NCBI GenBank assembly: GCA_013350335.1
Contig: CM023539.1
Span: 29,009,043-29,073,042 of the forward strand
Length of the DNA stretch: 64,000 nt
Direction: 5' to 3'
Source of the DNA: Chimonanthus salicifolius
Lineage: Eukaryota; Streptophyta; Magnoliopsida; Laurales; Calycanthaceae
The notes beneath the pieces were generated by a model, which was not told where the DNA came from, ran no database searches, and was given only the letters and a program-made list of their open reading frames with translations. Shown one piece after another: positions 46,551 to 57,956 of the stretch (the stretch's first letter is position 1; every line of letters begins with the position of its first letter). The position numbers were made by a program, and so were the translations under genes.

Positions 46551-49500
46551 TGTAATACCCTCACCCAAAATTAGGCCTAATTGTGTGATTTTGTGCAAAT
46601 AATCATGTTCGGGCTTTAATACTCATTGGTGAGATAAATTTTTCAAATGTCACTGTGAAATCAGACTTCCGCTAACAGATACTTCAACAGTTGATTAAAA
46701 TAAGAAATACATCATTTTTGTTAAAATCGACGGGTTTTGAAATATATTCATCCCCAGATTTTTATAGCTTCACTGATTTTTGAAACTCAATCATTTGAAC
46801 TGGTAAATTATTTTACATAAACCCCTTTATTTTCTACATAATAAGGATAAGATTAAGAACTACAGAATATAATACACATTAAAATATGTTATCCTTTGCA
46901 TCGGTTGGCTAGGAGCTTACAAAGAGCTTACAAGCTCCTCTCCCACAAGTACATGCATAAGCCACTACAAGGTGCTTATAAGCTCCTCTCTTTAAAAGCA
47001 GCTTACAAGTAGCTTACATAGCAGCTCACAAGTAGCTTACAAGCAGCTGCATATTCATTTGCCTATTTAACCAAACCCAAGGCAAGGAATTTTCTTTCAT
47101 GAAATCCATTGCAAATGTTGTCCCATCTCCTTCCCTTATTCTTCTTCATCTTCCCTTTCTCACTCTTCTTCCTACGTTGTTTCTCTACAAAAGTAAGTTT
47201 TGGTGAAATTTTCGAAAGAGTCGAGACTCTGCCAAAACTCTCCCAGATGGCATCAATTTCATCAACTTTGAGGTAGGGAATACGAACCTTATTGATATTC
47301 AGTTTTGTTCTTTAAAAGCAGCTCACAAGTAGCTTACCTAGTAGCTCACAAGTAGCTTACAACCAGCTGCATATTCATTTGCCTATTTAACCAAACCCAA
47401 GGCAAGGAATTTTCTTTCATGAAATCCATTGCAAACTGTTGTCCCATCTCCTTCCCTCATTCTTCTTCATCTTCCCTTTCTCACTCTTCTTCCTACGTTG
47501 TTTCTCTACAAAAGTAAGTTTTGGTGAAGTTTTCGAAAGAGTCGAGACTCTGCCAAAACTCTCCCAGATGGTATCAATTTCATCAGCTTTGAGGTAGGGA
47601 ATACGAACCTTATTGATATTCAGTTTTGTTCTTTAAAAGCAGCTCACAAGTAGCTTACCTAGTAGCTCACAAGTAGCTTACAACCAGCTGCATATTCATT
47701 TGCCTATTTAACCAAACCCAAGGCAAGGAATTTTCTTTCATGAAATCCATTGCAAACTGTTGTCCCATCTCCTTCCCTCATTCTTCTTCATCTTCCCTTT
47801 CTCACTCTTCTTCCTACGTTGTTTCTCTACAAAAGTAAGTTTTGGTGAAATTTTCGAAAGAGTCGAGACTCTGCCAAAACTCTCCCAGATGGTATCAATT
47901 TCATCAGCTTTGAGGTAGGGAATACGAACCTTATTGATATTCAGTTTTGTTCTTTAAAAGCAGCTCACAAGTAGCTTACATAGCAGCTCACAAGTAGCTT
48001 ACAAACAACTGCATATTCATTTGCCTATTTAACCAAACCCAAGGCAAGGAACTTTCTTTCATGAAATCCATTGCAAACTGTTGTCCCATCTCCTTCCCTT
48101 ATTCTTCTTCATCTTCCCTTTCTCACTCTTCTTCCTATATTGTTTCTCTACAAAAGTAAGTTTTGGTGAAATTTTCGAAAGAGTCGAGACTTTGCCAAAA
48201 CTCTCCCAGATGGTATTAATTTCATCAGCTTTGAGGTAGGGAATACGAACCTTATTGATATTCTGTTTTGGCGTGTGTGTGTGTGTCACGTATTTGATAT
48301 TATACTATATGTATAGTTATTTTCTTTAAAGCCCTGAAGGAAATGTGTTATTATGTTTATATGCTATTTGGGTATATGTGGAACAACGTAGGTATGGTCC
48401 TGATTAATAAAAGTTTTGGAATATTTTATTATTTACCCCGAAGAACCAGGCTGGACCCGTCAACTTGATTAAATACGCTTCACAAATGTTATGTGATTAA
48501 TTGTGTGAATGTGTGAATGATGCATGAATTATGTATTTGTAATTATGAATAATGCATATTATTTGATTACACAGCTTAAATGATTGGCTTCGTAGAGCTA
48601 TGTAGAGCATAGTAGGATTTACTCTATGCCAGGATATGATTAGGTTCATGTGGAAAATCTAGGTATTGGTTGTATTAATTGATCTAAGAATAAAGTAAGT
48701 AGCTCATCTTGTGTATTATTGGGTCTCGTGATATTTTAGGATCCAATAGATACTGTCATTGTGGATAAAGCGTATGATGACTCTGTCTTTATACAACATG
48801 TATGATATTTATGAAGGTTGATAGGGCTTTGTAGAAGCCAAATGTGTATTATTGATTTTGGTTAGTGGGAGATAAGCCACATTGACCTATTGTGAATATT
48901 GGTGAATATTGACGTTGGTATACGTCATATGACAGATGATTTAGGGTGTGTATGACTCTATGTTCACGGTAGGTCAGGGTGAGACCAATAGACCCAAAAT
49001 GTCTTGTGGGTGGGAGAGGAGTAGGTAGGTGTGAGTTGGGCTGGCGAGTAACGCTGTCATGCTACTACATTGCAAGGCTACCTCACGGTCATGCTGCGGT
49101 GACAGTCGAGGCTATCACCATTCAGTACCGGAGACATATGAGTGAGATACATAGCATTGATTTCTATTACTCATGGATAGATAAATAGGTGGATTGTGAT
49201 AATAACACATACGAGAGAAGTATGTAGTGGATAGAATATTTGGATTGAGATATATACGTTTGGAAGTGCTAACTTTTAGACAGTAGATTTGACTGTCTGG
49301 CAGACCATTATGCCATGTCACCTACATTTGTGTGTGTACATATATTGTAGATGGATCTCTGTGTTTTGTATTATTGTATGATGGTTTGTATGTACTATTT
49401 ATTGTTATATTTGTGCATATTATGGAATATAGATTTAATCCCTACACTTTTTACTTTGGCCCATGTACCCTTACTGAGCTGATGATTTGTGGGCAAGTGA

Positions 49501-49759
49501 GGCTCACTTCCTAACAGTTTCAGGTATCAGTTGGGAAGGGACAAAATGACTCACAGCGATGGCGACTCGATGCCGGGTCATGGACGATATCAAGTTATTT
49601 TTAGTTGTACTTTCTTTTGAAATCTTTTATCTTCAAGAGTTGTAAATTATATTGAGATTATTGTAATAAACTCTTGAGATATGCCCAGTATATGTATTTT
49701 TATTGTGTTTATATATAAAAAAAAATTCCACGTGCCTCGTCGCAAAGTGAGTTGTTATA
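46551..49759 (+). mobile_element. Solo gypsy LTR (3,209 bp) with GAAAT target duplication
   Basis: Starts TGTAATACCCTCACCC and ends GAGTTGTTATA (a CA to TA change at the last dinucleotide). GAAAT flanks it at 46546-46550 and 49760-49764. No internal region is present, so it is a solo LTR. It contains the four-unit tandem array at 46991-48269, a GTGTGTGTGTGT run at 48274-48286 and, near the 3' end, a CTTACTGAGC..CAGGTATCAGTTGGG region like R-U5 of long gypsy LTRs. The sense strand is inferred from the layout. Confidence 0.85.
46991..48269 (+). repeat. Four tandem units of about 321 bp
   Basis: Units start at TTTAAAAGCAGC: 46991, 47311, 47632 and 47953 (periods 320, 321, 321). Each contains AAGTAGCTTAC repeats, a TATA-like CCTATTTAACC, a T/C-rich leader and CTACAAAAGTAAGTTTTGG, a good splice-donor match. 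Units 2 and 3 are the most alike, suggesting recent unequal exchange. The array therefore repeats what looks like the LTR core promoter four times. Confidence 0.93.
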
Positions 49760-49933
49760 GAAATATTACTTTACAAAATGGCTGGGACAATACATTTTTA
49801 TTCTGAATGTATTGAGTACTGAGTTAGAGAGATTTATTATATTTTGTATGTGCCCGAGGTTGGGACTAGTTACCGATATTATTTTAGACAAATTATAACT
49901 TTATAAAGTAATACATTGTAGAGGTTTTACTGT

Positions 49934-50468
49934 ATATACTCAATTATATGATGTATGTAGTGATATATAACACATGCGGATTACGTTGATATGGTAGTGT
50001 AAACCCCTGGATGGGTTCGTGTCCTGGTGTGTCGTGATGGACCTGTGTGTGTATGTTGTGTGGACATTAGCATGAGCATTAGCATGGATGAGAAGCATGA
50101 CTATGTTGGTATACAAATAGGGACTGTATACGCTGCACCGTGATCGCAATGGCTTTGTAACACGGGCATGTACCGTGTGTGCTGCATTGCAAATTTGTAT
50201 GGTTGTGTCTGTTTTGGTATGCAGGTGATGGACCGTATATGTTGCATCACAAGTGTGAACGCATTGGCATACGGGTGATGGATTGTATATGCCGCGTCAC
50301 AAGTGAGAACGCGTTGGAATGCGGGTGATGGACCATATGTGCCGCATCACAAGTGAGAACGCGTTGGGACAAGGGTGATGGACCATATGTGCCGCGTTGG
50401 CATGTGGACGTTGACCGTGTGCATTATGAGCGCAAATGTGTTGGTATACACACGGGGACCGTGTACGC
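49934..50468 (+). mobile_element. Part of a long LTR, left of an insertion
   Basis: Continues at 51929 once the 1.46-kb insert is removed. It holds the 50-bp minisatellite and CATGCTGC/GCCGC-rich motifs. The left boundary against the TIR element at 49933 is approximate. Confidence 0.45.
50225..50407. repeat. Minisatellite with exact 50-bp period
   Basis: GTGATGGACC or a close variant occurs at 50225, 50275, 50325 and 50375. Each unit also has ATATGTGCCGC and TCACAAGTGAGAACGCGTTGG, except the last, which is cut short. It sits in an LTR, like the other minisatellites of the window. Confidence 0.93.
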
Positions 50469-51928
50469 TGTCATGCCCCGAATTTTTGAGACGTGAGATA
50501 AAAAGGGATTAAATAAAACTAAATATTTCTTTTGCAGAGTCTTCCCTGATTTATCATTTGAATCTAGAAACGAAACCATATTTATTTCTAAGTCTTGCTT
50601 GCAACCCTCTTGATGTCTTCACCCACGATAAGTCAAATGGTGATTAATTGGCAACGATGCGGCATAAAAGAATCAAAGGATGAGAAAAAAACTTTGAGAG
50701 GAACATCAAATCATTTTGGAATCCAAACCAATTTCTTTTCAAAAGTCGGGTGATCATGTAGCTTCTATCCTGGCTGCAATTGCATTGCCACACCAAAGGA
50801 CAATGAAAATATATGAAATTGTTCTCCTCTCTAGCTGCATACATAGGCTCGCCAATGTGGCCAAGCCATAGAACAGGGGAAAGAGAAGTCTCCTCCATTC
50901 TGGTTGCCTACACAAATCATTCTTCACCCGATTTTCCCAAAAATCAAAACGTAGAACAACAACATGGCTTTCTCAAAATCGAAATTACAGGACAAAAATG
51001 AAACGGAAAATCACATTTTCTTGACAAACTGACATGACCCACTCGAGAGTAACTGTAGTGTTCTTTTAAAGGTTGATCTACCTAAATTTTGGAATACCTA
51101 GCAAGAAGAGTAGTGAGGAGTAGGACTAGAAGAGAAAACCAAAGGAAGACTAGGCTGAATTTTTGAAGAAGGCAATAAAATACCTTTTTGTAAGATTTAA
51201 AGTGCCTTAAGTTGAGGGGTACCGAAGACTAAAAAGCCGAAACTTGGGAGAAAAATCACTAAAATACGGTTAGGGCGCAAAGAGTTTCATACCAGTCTTA
51301 AACCTTCTAACTCGAAATTTGCAGGGGAATTACAAGAATTCATAAAATCTAATACCACGGCAAACAAAATAACATAGTTATAACAGGGTGCAATTTCTTA
51401 TTTTCACTATCTTCCAAAATCTAAGAAAATACGGAATATTTTAGGAAAAGTAAGAATAATTTGAAATATAGCTCGGGGGCTAAGAGTATTTTTATATCCT
51501 TAGTGTGACTTTCATCATAAAACACTCATCGTCTAGTCGGGGGTTCCATTAATTTGTCTAAATTTCATTTATTCTAATATGGGGAGTCATTTTGCTAATC
51601 TTCTAATTTGACGGGAGAGATGAATCTAGTGATCAAATCAACTAATTTTTTTTTCTAGCTCCTGCTGAAGTCTAACCTTTGCTAAGGGAAAAGTCCTAGA
51701 GTTCAAATCATATTTCTAGTGGTTCATACTTTTTCGGGGAATTTGAACCTAGAACCTAAGTCATTGCTCTTTCTTTTCTCATGTCAAGTCAGAGTGTTGA
51801 ACATATTCTTTGATAACTATTTTGTCACACCCCAAAATTTCGGTAAAAAATTCCCATCAAATTTAGAAGAATATTAATTATTAGTTAATTCTGTTTTATC
51901 TCACGTCTCTAAATTTAGGAGCGTCACA
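50469..51928. mobile_element. 1,460-bp insert with 34-bp imperfect inverted termini
   Basis: The left end TGTCATGCCCCGAATTTTTG and the complement of the right end, TGTGACGCTCCTAAATTTAG, are both followed by AGACGTGAGATAAA. The flanks are TACGC and TACAC, a 5-bp duplication with one change. The TG..CA ends and 5-bp duplication suggest a solo LTR, but LTRs rarely have such long inverted ends, so a small DNA transposon is possible. A TCACACCCCAAAATTTCGG block lies near 51825. The open frame at 50644-50898 (minus) is unrecognised. Confidence 0.55.
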
Positions 51929-53000
51929 TACACCGCTTTGCGCCATGAGTTGCATGAGTTGCGTCGTACTGGGTTGCATTAAGACTGCCTGGCGACTGTG
52001 AGCGAGCTAAGTAAGAGTTGTATCTTTCACCCCGTGTCGTATAATGTGCAGGATTTATTTGTACTTGAGCAAGTGAATTAGTGTGCCTTATGGAGCGATC
52101 CCCCCACGGGTATTTTGTGTATACAGACATGGATTTTAGCGTATGCCGAATTTTCCCTCCACCTGCCGTATCGGAAAGAAGAATGCATGAACAGTGCAAT
52201 GTTTTCAGAAATCGGCTCTCCGAATTGTAAGTAGGTTCGCTGAAAATCATGAACAGTTCAATGTTTCCTAAAATCGGCTCTCCAAATTGCAAGTCGGCTC
52301 CCCGAAAATCATGAACAATGCAATGTTCCTAAAATCGGCTCTCCGAATTGTAAGTCGGGTGGCCGAAAATCATGAACAGTACAATGTTTCTAGAAATCGG
52401 CTCCCCGAAAATCATGAACCGTGTAATGTTTCCTGAAATCGGCTCTCCGAATTGCAAGTCGGCTTGCCGAAAATCATGAACAGTGGAATTTGGCTCTCCG
52501 AAATTGCAAGTCGGCTCGCCGAAAATCATGAACAGTGCAATTTGGCTCTCTGAAATTTCAAATCGGCTCGCCGAAAATCATGAACAGTGCAATTCGGCTC
52601 ACCGAAATTTCAAATCGGCTCGCCGATTAACAGTAAAAATTAGCCCATTGAAATTTTATTGTTCATGCGAAGGGTAAAATTGGAAATACTCTAAAATCCG
52701 TGTCGCTAAACACGAAATGCCCGTAGGAGGATTGCTCTCCATATATTTGTATGTGGAGGATTTATTTGTGCTTGAGTGAGTGAATTATTGTGTGTTATGT
52801 TTATTTGTACCTAATTGCGCTAGTGTAGCTCACTCTTTTACAAATTTCAGGAATTGCAATAGAGGCAGGGTTTGAGGAACCCCGAGAGACGGCTTAAAAG
52901 ATGAAGCATGTGATATTGATATTATGGATTATATTATCTTTCCCTTTTGTTGAGAAGGTTATACGAGAACTTTTATTGAGTGTTTGAGAAAATATTATTT
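51929..53000 (+). mobile_element. Continuation of the long LTR right of the insert
   Basis: Contains the palindrome-rich minisatellite (52187-52630), then CTCACTCTTTTACAAATTTCAG near 52830 and the AGGAACCCCGAGAGACGGC block near 52876, typical of the 3' part of long gypsy LTRs. The right end is not located; no primer site is seen. Confidence 0.45.
52187..52630. repeat. Eight-unit minisatellite built on TCGGCTCGCCGA palindromes
   Basis: ATGAACAGTGCAAT or a close form occurs near 52188, 52249, 52311, 52372, 52414, 52476, 52528 and 52580. Early units are 61-62 bp, one is 42 bp, later ones are 52 bp. Each carries ATCGGCTCTCCGAA and/or TCGGCTCGCCGAA, short palindromes able to form hairpins on either strand. 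Confidence 0.93.
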
Positions 53001-54969
53001 GAGATCAGTGTTTAGAGTAATGGACTTTATTACTTTTAAGTTTAACTGCGATTATGTTTGAGAGGAGTACTCTAATGTTAGGAATGATGTTATGTTTTTG
53101 GGATTTTGAACGTAGACATTTTAGATTCCCCATGTGTGAGACAGAAATCTCTTCATGGATGAGGTTGAAATATGTGTGAGTTGTTTTTAAAAAATATGTA
53201 TCTCTTACGCATTCGTCAAGTGACAGATCATGATGTGTCAGTGTCACATGTTCATCAGAAAGCAGTATGTGACAAATTATGCATTGAAACAAATTATTTT
53301 GGTCATTGGATTCATATATCAAGCTAATTTTTCATTGACTTGAGTGGCTTTTGAACTTGAAATTGCGGATTATAAATGTGATTATTTCTCTCACAAAATA
53401 GTTAGATTAAATTAGAAAAATTAAATAAATAATTTATTATACCGAAACCGAACCTGACTTGACTATCTAATAATTGTCGGATCCAGTTTACGAACTATTT
53501 ACTGCTTCAACATGGCAAGGGTCAGTATTTCCTTTCTCTTAGGAAAAACAGGTTGTTTGGTCCATAAAAATTTTTTAATAAAATATGGGCCAAGTCAATG
53601 ACGCAAGTATGGTAGGACTTAGGTAGGATTTCTTGGCCGGCATATTTCCTTGTAATATTCAACTCTACAGCTAAAGACTGGCTAAAAGTCCATCTAATGA
53701 TAAATGCATCATTTAAAGAAAAAGAGAGGTTATAAAAGAAAAGTCCGTTTGTGTATCACTTTAGTTATTACGTCGTAAGAAAGGATGTATGATTGATTGC
53801 GAGTCCTCCCGGATCCAGTCAACAATTCAACATGCAAGTGACCCCACTGCCTCTCTCTGCCTCAATTTAAACCTAGACCCATATAAAATTTACTAATTCA
53901 ATTGATTGATTGATTATGAAGATAGCATCTTTAGATAGCTTAGGTTAATAGAAATTAATATTCGATTGTCGTTTTGTTTATCCATTTGGATATTCACATG
54001 CGATTGTTAAAGATGAAATTAATCTCATAACTATATATAAACCTTTTAATCTACACACTGGTTAAATCTATAGAGAATGATCCATTGAAATTGAATGTGA
54101 ATTGAACTTAAGATTCTATTTTATGAGACGAACAATTTACTTTATAATAATGATAATGATGCAATCATGCATTATATATTAAAAGCTGAATTTTGCAAGT
54201 AAACACAATTAATATTACATAATTTTTTTAGCCCATCTTGTCATTATTTTAGATAGAGCCTACGTAGAACTACCTCAATGAAAAGTGCCATATTTGTCTA
54301 AATGGTACTGTTGTCATACCAATACGTGTGTATGATTGGAATCCTTCAACGGTAAAAAAGTCACTGCCATTGATTATTCATTCAAGTTGGTGCACGTGGA
54401 AAATCAAATAATGAACCAACGAATCTACATTCCACCAAAGGATCAAAATGAAAGAGAGAATTTTTTTCAAACTTTCTAAGGGCTTAAAGTAAAACCAAGG
54501 ATTCCAATGTCTTCACCGTCCAACTCCAACCTTTCAGTAAACTATAACGAATGCATCATTTCATTGACAAAAAAAGTAACGTTCATGAAATTCAAAAAGT
54601 TCAACAGACAAATGAAACAACGAAAGTTCCAATCAGGCAGAGCGGACGGTCTCCTGATTCTTAGGCAAAAACCATGACGAATTGGCGACGGCATACAGAG
54701 ACAGAAAGCAATTTCGTTCTTCAATTTGCTGATTTGCTCTGACATTCTACCCTTGTTATTCAAATTTTTTTTTTTTTAAATTAAAATCTAGATATTACTT
54801 GAGAAGCACAGAGATAATATGACATGCTTCTCCTCTCCTTAATTCTTATCAGCCATAAAAACTTGTAATCTTTTTGCTTTTTCGAACAATAGAGAAGTGA
54901 TTACATGAATTTTATAACTAAATTATTGGGAGAATATGTATTTTGACAAGGGGAGCATTGTATTTTCTA
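53001..54969. other. Intergenic DNA with copy 2 of the 45.4-kb duplication
   Basis: 54233-54600 is the second copy of the block at 45355-45745. The rest is AT-rich with no recognised gene; frames at 53005 (minus) and 54542 (minus) match nothing I know. Confidence 0.5.
54233..54600 (+). repeat. Diverged direct duplication, copy 2
   Basis: Same ordered blocks as 45355-45745, with several small indels (for example an AAAAAAGTCACTGCCATTG stretch here only). The two copies are about 8.9 kb apart, on either side of the TIR element and LTRs. Confidence 0.8.
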
Positions 54970-54978
54970 ATTAATAAA

Positions 54979-56535
54979 GCATCTCATACAGACATTCAGA
55001 AAATCTGTCACTAGACACTCGATTTGAAATTTTTAGGTGAAATTACCATTTTGTCCTCCCGCATTTTATCATTCGAACAATTATTCAGTTTATTTTTCAG
55101 ATCATTCGAATGATTCAGTTGTCCAAAGGAACACATTAGTGGAAAATGAGTTCCTTCGGACCATTCAACTACACAGTCCAATCATTCAGAATGCTACTAT
55201 AACTCATTATTTAAATAATAAAATCTCTTTTAAAACTTTAGAGTTATTTTTTAAGTACTATGTATTTTCAAAATTTCTTAAATTAAATATCCGGACTAAT
55301 TACGATAGCCTGATAAAAATACTTTAAGAATTCGAGGTCTTTTGACACTCCTAAATGCTTGAAACACAGTATTTTACAAATAAGGGTATCCCTCGGCTGT
55401 GCCGAAAACATTTTTGGGAATGTCAAAAGACCTTTAAGTCTTAAAGTATTTTTATCAGATTATCGTAATTAGTCAGGATATTCAATTTGAGAAATTTTGG
55501 AAATACACAGTGCTTAAAAAATAAATTTAAAATTTTAAAGAATATTTTATTATTTAACTAATGCACTATGCATTACTATAGCATCGACAACATATAAAGT
55601 TATTTTTTACGTACTGTGTATTTCTAAAATTTCTCAAATTGAATATCCGGACTAATTACAATAACTTGATAAAAATACTTTAAGACTTCAAGGTCTTTTG
55701 ACACTCCCAAATGTGTTTTCGGCACAGCCAAGGGATACCCTTATTTGCAAAACATTGTGTTTTAAACATTTGGGAGTGTCAAAAGACCTTGAATTTTTTA
55801 AGTATTTTTGTCAGGCTATCGTAATTAGTCTTGATATTTAATTTGAGAAATTTTGGAAATGCACAGTGCTTAAAAAATAACTTTAAAGTTTTAAAGAAGA
55901 TTTTATTATTTAACTAATGCACTATGCATTACTATAGCATCGACAACATATACAGTTATTTTTTACGCACTGTGTATTTCAAAAAAATTTCAAATTGAAT
56001 ATCCAGACTAATTACGATAACCTGATAAAAATATTTTAACATTTTAAGGTCTTTTGACACTCCCAAATGTGTTTTCGGCACAGCCGAAGGGTATCCTTAT
56101 CTGTAAAACACTGTATTTTAAGTATTTGGGAGTGTTAAAAGACTTTGAATTGTTAAAGTATTTTTATCAGGCTATCGTAATTAGTCCGGATATTCAATTT
56201 GAGAAATTTTGGAAATACACAGTGCTTAAAAAATAAGTTTAAAGTTTTAAAGGAGATTTTATTATTTAAATAATGCATTACTGTAGCATTTTGCCCATTC
56301 ATTGGAAGGATCAAGCTAATCCTTCGAACGATTCGAATGTGTTGTCGAATCATTCGAAGGAACCCATTTTCCACTGATGTGTTCCTTCGGACGACTGAAT
56401 CATTCGAATAATCTAAAAAATGAACTTAAAAATCATTCGAATGATAAAATGCGGGAGGGCAAAATGGTAACTTCACCCGAAAATTTAAAATCAGGTATCT
56501 AGTGATAGATTTTCAGGGTGTCTGTATGGGGCGCC
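54979..56535. mobile_element. Fold-back Mutator-like element (1,557 bp) with perfect 9-bp duplication ATTAATAAA
   Basis: ATTAATAAA flanks it at 54970-54978 and 56536-56544. The ends are long inverted repeats: GCATCTCATACAGACATTCA at the left and, in complement, GGCGCCCCATACAGACACCC at the right. Similarity continues for over 200 bp through CCTCCCGCATTTTATCATTC and GGAACACATYAGTGGAAAAT. The interior is three tandem palindromes (about 55205-55560, 55590-55925, 55950-56285), each with GGTCTTTTGACACTCCCAAA and its complement around a TTTTCGGCACAGCC centre. The 9-bp duplication and long TIRs fit Mutator. There is no transposase, so it is non-autonomous. Frames inside are by-products of the repeats. 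Confidence 0.88.
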
Positions 56536-57956
56536 ATTAATAAAATGTTCTACTTTTAGACACAAGCTTAAAAAACCAATTGAGGTCATTTTTTACCTCG
56601 AAATTTGAGATTTGCACCATTGTACCTTAGAAAAATTATTAGATCAGGGTCTCTCGTACTTCCGGTCAGACTTTTTTTTTTTGAGCAAATTGACCCTGTA
56701 ACACCCCAATTTCTCAATAATATGAATATTTATGAAAATGCCACTAGATTGGCGAACTTAATAAATGTGATTGTAAATGAGGAAATGGTGGGGCCCATTG
56801 TTCAAGTTAAGATCATATGAACATATTATAAGGGCCAGTTTATCATGAATGGGTAATGAACATCAAATTGGGTCAATATGGTTAATTGGGTCAAATGATC
56901 CAATTGGGACCCAATGGGTCATAATGGACTTATTAGACCATTGGGTGAGCCCAAATTTAATGGGGTTAAGCTGAATTGATTGGAAATTAAGTGGAGTATA
57001 AATGGGTAGGCATGATGCACATGTGAAAACCAAATGCAAATGGCTAAAACAACCCATAAATGAGTCATGGCGTCAAAACGGGTCAACAAACTAAATGGGG
57101 ACCCAACTGGTCGGATTGACCATGTTGACCATGGCTGACCATGTGGACCCTTGTTTGAGCTCAATTGTGAGTCAAATCAGGTTGAGTTGGATTGGAATGA
57201 GTTGCATTTAAATTAAATGGTTGGGTTGACTCACGTGTAATAAATGAATGGCAATTAACATGGTGAGTTAAGTCATTGAGCTGGGGTGAGTTAAAATAGA
57301 AATCAAAGAGGTCTTATTTCCATTGAATCAAATGGAATATGAGGAGGTGCCTTGGTCTCAAACAACCCAAAACAAGTCCCACACGTTGGGGACTTGTAAT
57401 GGTAGCTTCCATGCATAATGTTCAATGGAATTGAATGAGAATGAGATAAAAATCTCATGGGAATATGGAGGGGTTTCCATCTCATATGGAAACCCAAGCC
57501 TCCAACATTGGGATGCCAATGGGTGCATTGGTTGGTAGCAAGTGTCTCATTGGTATGAGCAAGATTTGATGAGGATTAAATGGGTGATATGGGGTTGTTT
57601 AACAAAAGCAGCCAACACCATCACTTGGCCGAATTGGTCATTGCAAAACCTTAGGATTCTCCATCCCTCCTCACTCTCTCAAGAACACCCCTCCTTGGCC
57701 GAACCAGCTAGTGGTGTCTTCACCAATTGATCAAGTATACATCTGGCTAGGGACTAAGGAAGAAGAAAGGAAACAAAAGGGAAGGAAGTAAAGATCAAAG
57801 GCAAGAGAGAAACAAAGGAATTTGGTAAGTATTTCCATTGAATTTTGTTTAATAAGATGGGACAAATGGAACATGTTTTGGGCCATGGGTATGGCCGAAT
57901 GCATCAAGGTTTAAACCTTGGGTATTGGTGGTTTAAAAATGATAAAATGGATCATT

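Larger units (their letters stand above)
45815..49933. mobile_element. Small TIR transposon (MITE-like) split by two insertions
   Basis: The left end ACAATAAAACCTCTATAAT (45815-45833) and, at the right, GTAGAGGTTTTACTGT (49918-49933) are inverted copies with a few changes. ATGGCTGGGACAAT occurs near both inner edges (46186 and 49781). Removing the element at 45833-46173 and the solo LTR at 46551-49759 leaves roughly 0.57 kb. No transposase. The superfamily is not determined, as a clean target duplication could not be found. Confidence 0.5.

Noticed and set aside
48059..48289. 76-codon minus-strand frame
   Set aside because: Antisense to the fourth 321-bp repeat unit; not kept in the other units.
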